DNA from: Prevotella sp. CAG:617
GTDB taxonomy: Bacteria > Bacteroidota > Bacteroidia > Bacteroidales > Bacteroidaceae
Assembly: GCA_000438115.1 (NCBI GenBank)
Contig: FR903624.1
Span: 1 to 15,972 of the forward strand
Direction of reading: 5' to 3'
DNA: 15,972 nt
A program made the translations under genes and the position numbers. This document shows positions 10,901 through 15,972 of the stretch, piece after piece (the first letter of the stretch is position 1; each line of letters starts with the position of its first letter). The notes under the pieces were generated by a model, which was not told the DNA's origin, made no database searches, and was given only the letters and a program-made list of their open reading frames with translations.

Positions 10901-12181
10901 GTGCTTTCTACGCAGAACGTGCCCTATGGTTCTCTGCTCTATGTCAACGATAAGGACAAGGTTGAGAAAGGCACCGTTATTGCCAAGTGGGATCCCTTCA
11001 ACGCCGTTATCGTTACGGAAAACGCCGGTACCATCCAGTTTGAGGATGTAACCGAAGGCGTAACCTACCGTGTTGAAGAAGACGAGGCTACCGGTTTGCG
11101 TGAGATGATCGTCATCGAATCCAAGGAAAAGAACCGTGTTCCTTCCTGCCACATTCTTGACGACAAGGGCGAACTGATCCGTACCTATAACTTCCCCATC
11201 AACGGTCACATCGTTGTAGAAGACGGCCAGAAGGTGAAGGCCGGTGACATCCTCGTCAAGATTCCGCGTGCCGTAGGTAAAGCCGGTGACATTACCGGTG
11301 GTCTGCCCCGTGTAACGGAGTTGTTCGAGGCCCGTAACCCGAGCAACCCGGCTATTGTAGCCGAAATCGACGGTGAGATCACCATGGGTAACATCAAGCG
11401 TGCCAACCGCGAAATCATCCTGACCTCCAAGCTGGGCGAGGTGAAGAAATATCTCGTACCTCTGTCCAAGCAGATTCTGGTACAGGAGAACGACTACGTA
11501 CGTGCCGGTACGCCGCTGTCCGACGGTTCTATCACACCGTCTGACATCCTGGCCATCAAGGGCCCGACGGCTGTACAGGAGTACATCGTTAATGAAATCC
11601 AGGACGTTTACCGTCTGCAGGGTGTGAAGATCAACGACAAGCACTTCGAGGTTATCGTCCGTCAGATGATGCGCAAGGTTCAGATCAACGAACCGGGCGA
11701 CACCCGCTTCCTTGAGCAGCAGATTGTGGACAAACTCGATTTTGCCGAGGAGAACGACCGCATCTGGGGCAAGAAGGTGGTAACCGACGCCGGCGACAGC
11801 CAGACCATGAAGAACGGTATGATTGTAACCGCCCGCAAGCTGCGTGAGGAGAACTCCCAGCTCAAGCGCCGCGACCTCAAACTCGTTCAGGTGCGTGACG
11901 CCATGCCGGCTACTTCAACGCAGATTCTGCAGGGTATCACCCGCGCCGCATTGCAGACCAAGAGCTTCATGTCGGCAGCTTCCTTCCAGGAAACGACCAA
12001 GGTGCTCAACGAGGCTGCCATCAGTGGCAAGGTGGACAATCTGGAAGGTATGAAGGAGAACGTGATTTGCGGTCACCTGATTCCGGCCGGTACCGGTTTG
12101 CGTGAGTTCAACCGTATTGTAGTTGGTGATATGGACGATTTTGAAAAGATTGACAAGACGGAAAAAGTGGCTGCCGAATAA
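7916..12181 (+). CDS. rpoC: DNA-directed RNA polymerase subunit beta'
   Basis: This is the largest core subunit of RNA polymerase and carries the catalytic magnesium. The product is 1421 aa (E. coli 1407). Zinc site 1 is C66, C68, C81, C84 in the N-terminal clamp. The catalytic loop NADFDGDQM places the magnesium aspartates at D471, D473 and D475. The bridge helix begins near residue 723 ([17 protein letters not shown]), and the trigger-loop base follows with [21 protein letters not shown]. Zinc site 2 is C814, C888, C895, C898, the same numbering as in E. coli. The conserved block [20 protein letters not shown] follows. The protein ends with an acidic, lysine-containing tail, and a strong terminator lies just downstream. 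Third codon positions appear more GC-rich in the second half than in rpoB. Confidence 0.99.
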   Translation: [1421 protein letters not shown]

Positions 12182-12204
12182 AGGTGGCGTCCGTTTTAAC
12201 ATAG

Positions 12205-12244
12205 AGGCGGAGGGAAGCAGTGTGGCTTCCCTCCGCCTTTTTTT
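12205..12244 (+). terminator. Rho-independent terminator of the rpoBC operon
   Basis: A perfect 14-bp GC-rich stem (12205-12218 AGGCGGAGGGAAGC with 12225-12238) encloses a 6-nt loop and runs into seven T (12238-12244). It starts 24 nt after the rpoC stop. This is a textbook intrinsic terminator and marks the end of the transcription unit. Confidence 0.97.
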
Positions 12245-12492
12245 CTGCCGTTAATTTTAGTGTTTGCGGAATCATGGCTCCGGGGTGTGTCCGGTGCTGT
12301 GCGGACTTAACGGTAAGAGATGGCGGGAAAAAGAATTGAGGTGCCGACTTAATTCTTTTTCCCGCCACTTTGTTTCTTTTATCTGCCGGTTTGTCGGGGT
12401 TTGTAGCTTGCGTGTTTCGGAAATCATGCCGTAAAGTTCGGGCTGGCTTCAAAAAAAATCCGTTTGCTGTTCACCGGACCGTATAAAAAGTG
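12245..12492. other. Non-coding spacer between rpoC terminator and CotH-like gene
   Basis: No convincing gene is present on either strand; the open frames that cross it lack any recognisable protein features. It holds an imperfect direct repeat (12260-12278 and 12412-12430, 15 of 19 positions equal), a small stem with 7 + 5 bp (12248-12254 with 12307-12313, and 12289-12293 with 12302-12306), and the large 20-bp stem-loop listed separately. It could encode a small structured RNA, be a remnant of a small non-autonomous element, or be an old untranslated region. None of these is shown by sequence alone. Confidence 0.4.
12321..12367. repeat. 20-bp inverted repeat (long stem-loop) in the rpoC downstream spacer
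   Basis: Bases 12321-12337 (TGGCGGGAAAAAGAATT) are perfectly complementary to 12351-12367. Three more pairs, one of them G-T, extend the stem to 20 bp around a 7-nt loop (12341-12347). The outer half is GC-rich and the inner half is an A/T tract, so the T-run lies inside the stem and not after it, unlike a normal intrinsic terminator. An ordinary terminator for rpoC already lies 77 nt upstream. Possible roles are a second or bidirectional terminator, an RNA-stability element, or a protein-binding palindrome. Confidence 0.85.
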
Positions 12493-12500
12493 TATATTTG
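12493..12500 (+). promoter_or_regulatory. Bacteroides-type -7 box (TATATTTG) upstream of the CotH-like gene
   Basis: TATATTTG matches the TAnnTTTG consensus exactly and stands 27 nt before the ATG at 12528, a sensible distance for a short 5' leader of about 20 nt. A TTTG at 12463-12466 may serve as the -33 element, but the 26-nt gap is longer than usual. Since a strong terminator ends the rpoBC unit upstream, this gene needs its own promoter, and this is the best candidate. Confidence 0.6.
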
Positions 12501-12527
12501 CGAACTTACCTCCTATAAATCAAAACT

Positions 12528-14891
12528 ATGAACTCATTTTCAAAAACTTTTCTGATGCTCCTGGGGCTATGTCCTCTTGGGCTGATGGCCGATGTTCCTT
12601 TCAAACCGGCCACTCCTTATACTTTAACGTGCCGCTACGGTGGTGAGGGCAGCGTGACGCTGGGCGAGCTTCACGGCTCCGGCGTGTTGTTGCTTTATCA
12701 GCAGACGTCGCAGATTCCCGAAGACGGCTACTGGGTGTTTGAGTCAACCGGGGCGGAAAACACCTGGCGTATCAAGAACGCCGTTACGGGGCAGTATCTG
12801 CAGTACAGTCCTCAGCGGGTTGAAGGATCCGTTAAGGGGCTTGTGCTCAGCAGCGAAGTGGTGGCCGACTCCACCAGCTGGCAGTTGCAGGGCAGCGAAA
12901 ACCGCTACAATATCGTGAATGTGGCCGACCCGCAGCAGTGGCTCAATCTCCGCACGGATGGTACGTGGCTGCTCGGAACGTATGCCCATCAGGGCATGGC
13001 TGACAACGAACTGTTTTCGTTTTATGACCAGGCGGGTGCCCCCGTTGAAGCTGAGGGTACGTCTTTGCCGGACGACCCTTCGGCCGGTACGATGCCCAGC
13101 CTGCTCGACTCGCTTTACGTCAACGGCAAGCCGGCTGTGTACGACCAGGCGGGTAACCGTTATTTGTGCAGTCTGCCCGAAACTTCGCGTGGACGCTCCT
13201 CGCTCAATGTCAGTCTGACTTATGCGTTCAGCGAAGCGGCTTCGGGAGCGCATCTCGAGCTGGCCGGACAGGCCGTGTCGGGGACAGACAGCGTCGGTCT
13301 GGCCGATTTCGACTGCACGCAGCCCTATGCCTTGAAACTGCTTGACGCCGAAGGGCAACTGCTGGCTCAGACCAATCTTGAATTCACGTTCCTGCCCATC
13401 GTGGTGCTCCACACGTCGCCCGACTGTAACGGTACGGACTATACGCCCGGTGATTTCCGCGTGATTGACCCTTCAACCACCGAATACGACCCCGTATTGA
13501 GCACGACGTTCCGTTATCGTGGCGCTTCGGCCCAGAATTATCAGAAAAAGGCTTTTGCCGTGAAGCTGAAGGATGCCGAGGGCGAGTCCCTGGATCACAG
13601 CTATTTCGGTCTGCGCGAGGACAACAACTGGATTCTCGACGCCATGGCCGTTGACAAGGTGCGCATGCGCAACCGCGTGTCGACCGACCTTTGGAATGCC
13701 TTTTCCACCCGTCCGTACTATGCCGGTGAGGAGCCGGAGATGAACCCCGGAACGCGCGGCCGTTTTGTGGAGATGATACTCAACGGCAATTATCACGGTC
13801 TTTATTGTATGACCGAGAAACTTGACCGCAAGCAGCTCAAGCTTAAGAAAATCAAACAGGAAGACGGCGAGGCCGACGTGATTCGCGGCGTGCTCTACAA
13901 GTCTGACCAGTGGAGCTATGAGGTACTGATGGGACACGAGCTCGACAGCCGTGTGTTCCCGCAATATGCCCCCATGTCTTATGACAACAATTCCATGACC
14001 TGGAGTACTTATGAGATGGATTATCCCGACCTGGAAGACGGCGAGAGCATCGACTGGGGACCGCTTTACAACGCGGTTAACTTTGTGGCCACGTCCAGCG
14101 ACAGCGAGTTTGCCAGTCAGTATCAGTCGTGGTTCGACATGCCGGTATGGACTGACTATTACCTCTTCCTCGACGTGATTCTGGCTACCGACAACCACGG
14201 AAAGAACATGTTCCTGCTCAACTATAACATTACCGACGAGGACCATAGCCGGCTTATCAGTATGGCTCCGTGGGATTTGGACGGTACGTGGGGACGCCGC
14301 TGGGACGGTTCGAATTATTATACGTCGGCTACTACCGTATTTGAAGACATGTTGTGGCAGAATGAGCATGGCGAGCTGACGCTCTATTACCGCTTGCGCA
14401 ACAATCCGTCCACGAGCCAGCAGTGGGCCAAGGCACTGGCCGACCGCTATGCCGCTTTGCGTTCGGGTCCCTTCCATCCCGACAGCCTGAAAGCACGTTT
14501 CACGTCCTATGCCAACCTGATGACCGAGAGTGGCGCCGTCAGTCGCGAAACGGCCCGGTGGAGCAACTCCGACAGCCGCTCGGACATTACCAACGATGTC
14601 AATTACATTACCGGTTGGATTGACCAGCGTATGGCCGCGCTCGATGCGAAATATGGTTACAACCCCAGTCTTCCGGAAGGAATCACGTCGGCTCCGGCTA
14701 CCGAGGAACTGACAGCCACCGGTGGCGAAGGCGTGATTTATCTGAACGCTACCCGCCCCGTTAGTGTCAGCATCTACAATGTGTCCGGCCAGCAGGTGCG
14801 CCGCCTTCAGGTGAAGGCCGGTACTACTGAAGTCGGCTCCTTGACTCCTGGGCTTTATCTGGTGGGTGGCCAGAAGGTCAGCGTACGTTAA
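12528..14891 (+). CDS. Secreted CotH kinase-like protein with T9SS-like C-terminal sorting domain
   Basis: A 787-aa exported protein. Residues 1-21 form a Sec signal peptide (basic start, hydrophobic core, probable cleavage at GLMA/DV); C15 does not fit a lipobox. Residues about 28-167 contain repeated W/Y-rich strands resembling a ricin-type beta-trefoil (weak call). Residues about 190-290 look like a beta-sandwich domain. Residues about 290-690 match the CotH family: RYRGASAQNYQKKAF (329-343), RNRVSTDLW, GRFVEMILNGNYHGLYCMTEK (from 411), TDNHGKN (554-560) and APWDLDGTWG (580-589). Bacillus CotH is an atypical protein kinase of spore coat proteins; D555 and D583/D585 are the probable catalytic and metal-binding residues here, by inference. 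Residues 747-787 (VSIYNVSGQQV to the end) resemble a type IX sorting tail. The substrate is unknown. The gene is monocistronic between two terminators. Confidence 0.87.
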   Translation: MNSFSKTFLMLLGLCPLGLMADVPFKPATPYTLTCRYGGEGSVTLGELHGSGVLLLYQQTSQIPEDGYWVFESTGAENTWRIKNAVTGQYLQYSPQRVEGSVKGLVLSSEVVADSTSWQLQGSENRYNIVNVADPQQWLNLRTDGTWLLGTYAHQGMADNELFSFYDQAGAPVEAEGTSLPDDPSAGTMPSLLDSLYVNGKPAVYDQAGNRYLCSLPETSRGRSSLNVSLTYAFSEAASGAHLELAGQAVSGTDSVGLADFDCTQPYALKLLDAEGQLLAQTNLEFTFLPIVVLHTSPDCNGTDYTPGDFRVIDPSTTEYDPVLSTTFRYRGASAQNYQKKAFAVKLKDAEGESLDHSYFGLREDNNWILDAMAVDKVRMRNRVSTDLWNAFSTRPYYAGEEPEMNPGTRGRFVEMILNGNYHGLYCMTEKLDRKQLKLKKIKQEDGEADVIRGVLYKSDQWSYEVLMGHELDSRVFPQYAPMSYDNNSMTWSTYEMDYPDLEDGESIDWGPLYNAVNFVATSSDSEFASQYQSWFDMPVWTDYYLFLDVILATDNHGKNMFLLNYNITDEDHSRLISMAPWDLDGTWGRRWDGSNYYTSATTVFEDMLWQNEHGELTLYYRLRNNPSTSQQWAKALADRYAALRSGPFHPDSLKARFTSYANLMTESGAVSRETARWSNSDSRSDITNDVNYITGWIDQRMAALDAKYGYNPSLPEGITSAPATEELTATGGEGVIYLNATRPVSVSIYNVSGQQVRRLQVKAGTTEVGSLTPGLYLVGGQKVSVR

Positions 14892-14920
14892 GCCGCTTTT
14901 CATTTGTCGATAAACAAAAC

Positions 14921-14970
14921 CGGGTTGCCTTTTTCCCCTTTGCGGTGGAATCGGGCAACCCGATTTCTTT
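14921..14970. terminator. Bidirectional terminator between the convergent CotH-like gene and trpA
   Basis: CGGGTTGCC (14921-14929) pairs with GGCAACCCG (14954-14962) across a 24-nt loop that may fold further. On the + strand the stem is followed by ATTTCTTT. On the - strand it is followed by GGTTTTGTTT. Both convergent genes end within about 30 nt of it (14891 and 14991), so one structure can serve both directions. Confidence 0.75.
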
Positions 14971-14990
14971 GTGTTGTGTGGGCATGTGTT

Positions 14991-15767
14991 TTATCGCAGA
15001 CGCTGCATGAGGCGGTAGTAGGCACGGGCCGCATTGCCCTGCTCTTCGTCGAGTAGTTTGACAAACTGGCTGCCGATGATGCAGCCGGCGGCGTGACGTG
15101 CGGCCGAGGCATAGGTGGCGTGGTTGGAGATGCCGAATCCGATGAGCCGTGGGTTGCGCAGGCCCATGCCCGCAATGCGGCTGAAGTAGGCTTCGGCCTC
15201 GGGACTGAAGGCGTTTTGCGCTCCCGTGGTGGCTGCCGTGGAGACCATGTAGATGAAACCGTCGGTGGCTTCGTCAATCAGGCGGATGCGCTCCTCGCTC
15301 GTTTCGGGCGTGATGAGCATTACCATGCGCAGGCCGTAGCGGTCGGCCACGGGGCGGTAGTGGCGGATGTAGTCGTCAAAAGGCAGGTCCGGAATAATCA
15401 TGCCGTCAACGCCGCAGGCGGCGCAGTCGCGGCAGAAGTTTTCAAAGCCATACTGCATGATGGGGTTGAGGTAGCCCATGAGCAGCAGCGGCATGTCGGG
15501 CACGTCCCGGCGGATGTGGCGCAGCTGGTCCATCAGGATGCGGAGGGTCATGCCGTGGCGCAGGGCCCTGGTCGAGGCCTCCTGAATGACCGGGCCGTCG
15601 GCCATGGGGTCGCTGAAGGGGATGCCTATTTCTATCATGTCCACGCCCTTTTCGGCCAGTTGGCGGATGATGCGGGGCGTGTCGTCAATACCCGTGCTGC
15701 CGGCGCAGAAGTAGAGCGAGAGCAGGGGACGGGGCTTTTGCAGGAAAAGTTGGTTAATGCGGTTCAT
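14991..15767 (-). CDS. trpA: Tryptophan synthase alpha chain
   Basis: TrpA cleaves indole-3-glycerol phosphate to indole and glyceraldehyde-3-phosphate, and indole is channelled to TrpB in the alpha2beta2 complex. The product is 258 aa, slightly shorter than E. coli TrpA (268). The catalytic pair is intact: E46 in IEIGIPFSD and D57 in SDPMADGP (E. coli E49 and D60). The TIM-barrel continues with MGYLNPIMQYG, GMIIPDLP, the STAATTGAQ loop, and GFGISNH, a phosphate-binding segment. The ATG at 15767 is chosen; the frame is open upstream, but that stretch overlaps the trpF coding region and has no TrpA similarity. trpF ends 20 nt upstream, so the two are one operon with trpA last. The gene is markedly GC-richer than the ribosomal genes. 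Confidence 0.98.
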   Translation of the reverse strand: MNRINQLFLQKPRPLLSLYFCAGSTGIDDTPRIIRQLAEKGVDMIEIGIPFSDPMADGPVIQEASTRALRHGMTLRILMDQLRHIRRDVPDMPLLLMGYLNPIMQYGFENFCRDCAACGVDGMIIPDLPFDDYIRHYRPVADRYGLRMVMLITPETSEERIRLIDEATDGFIYMVSTAATTGAQNAFSPEAEAYFSRIAGMGLRNPRLIGFGISNHATYASAARHAAGCIIGSQFVKLLDEEQGNAARAYYRLMQRLR

Positions 15768-15787
15768 GTGTGAGTCTTTTTTTAGGA

Positions 15788-15972
15788 TTATTTGTGACCG
15801 TTGGCGGGAAAGTTCCGTCTGACGGCTTGAATAAAATGTTGCAGCAGGGTTGCGTTCTTCACTCCCGGCGCCGTTTCGAAACGGCTGTTCAGGTCGATGC
15901 CCGCCCATTTCGGATGGTGCAGCCTGCTGAGCGCCGGCAGGCTGTCGGGCCCGATGCCGCCGCTCAGCAGGA
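15788..15972 (-). CDS. trpF: Phosphoribosylanthranilate isomerase, C-terminal 60 codons (rest outside window)
   Basis: TrpF isomerises N-(5'-phosphoribosyl)anthranilate to the ribulose form in tryptophan synthesis. Only the end of the gene is present: on the minus strand the frame enters from base 15972 and stops with TAA at 15790-15788. The 60 visible residues start LLSGGIGPDSLPAL and contain WAGIDLNSRFETAPGVKN, the phosphate-binding and closing segments typical of TrpF (GGI, then D-x-NS-x-FE-x-xPG-x-K). The last dozen residues are basic and variable. The gene is followed by trpA after 20 nt, matching a trp operon that ends ...trpC-trpF-trpA. It is too short to be found by a simple length filter but is unambiguous. 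Confidence 0.96.
   Translation of the reverse strand, partial: LLSGGIGPDSLPALSRLHHPKWAGIDLNSRFETAPGVKNATLLQHFIQAVRRNFPANGHK

Noticed and set aside
10679..11644. 321-codon open frame on the minus strand within rpoC
   Set aside because: It is antisense to conserved rpoC coding sequence, with no promoter or recognisable protein.
12108..12452. 114-codon minus-strand frame across the rpoC end and downstream spacer
   Set aside because: It crosses the rpoC terminator stem and the large palindrome, has no recognisable domain, and overlaps the rpoC 3' end.
13473..14903. 476-codon open frame on the minus strand opposite the CotH-like gene
   Set aside because: It is fully antisense to a gene with clear family motifs and a signal peptide, its translation shows no recognisable domains, and long antisense frames are expected opposite GC-rich coding DNA.
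15093..15773. 226-codon open frame on the plus strand opposite trpA
   Set aside because: It is the antisense shadow of a GC-rich gene; the trpA frame has catalytic residues and an operon partner, while this one has neither.
15768..15908. 47-residue N-terminal extension of TrpA in the same frame
   Set aside because: It overlaps the end of trpF in another frame and has no TrpA similarity; the methionine at 15767 fits the family start.

Overview
The window is a conserved translation and transcription gene block of a Bacteroidota bacterium, most likely order Bacteroidales (Bacteroides/Prevotella-like). The assignment rests on several signs: the protein sequences (an L7/L12, EF-Tu, RpoB of 1269 aa and RpoC of 1421 aa that read like Bacteroidales homologues); Bacteroides-type -7 promoter elements (TAnnTTTG); the near absence of Shine-Dalgarno sequences before start codons; and a secreted protein with a type IX secretion (T9SS)-like C-terminus. 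Family assignments come from recognised motifs, not from a database search.

Layout. Positions 1-12181 on the + strand hold tuf (5' end cut off by the window), tRNA-Trp(CCA), secE, nusG, rplK, rplA, rplJ, rplL, rpoB and rpoC. They are closely spaced and run in one direction. Two strong hairpin/T-run structures interrupt the series. One lies between tuf and the tRNA, with its T-run ending 2 nt before the tRNA. The other lies between rplL and rpoB and is followed by a promoter-like TAAATTTG box directly in front of rpoB. A textbook terminator follows rpoC (12205-12244). Positions 12182-12527 form a 346-bp non-coding spacer with a 20-bp stem-loop and a pair of imperfect direct repeats. Next comes one + strand gene (12528-14891) for an exported CotH-kinase-like protein with a probable T9SS sorting tail. 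It converges on the 3' end of a tryptophan biosynthesis operon on the - strand: trpF (only its last 60 codons are in the window) and trpA. A shared bidirectional terminator lies between the convergent genes.

How the genes work together. EF-Tu, tRNA-Trp, L11, L1, L10 and L12 belong to translation elongation and the ribosomal stalk/GTPase centre. SecE is a core translocon subunit. NusG couples RNA polymerase to the ribosome. RpoB and RpoC form the catalytic core of RNA polymerase. The hairpins at the tuf/tRNA and rplL/rpoB junctions probably tune the ratio of translation factors to RNA polymerase, as the rplL-rpoB attenuator does in E. coli. The CotH-like gene and trpFA are unrelated accessory and biosynthetic neighbours. 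Nothing in the window looks like a defence island, prophage, IS element or CRISPR array. The most unusual items are the regulatory-looking junctions, the structured spacer after rpoC and the secreted CotH-like protein.
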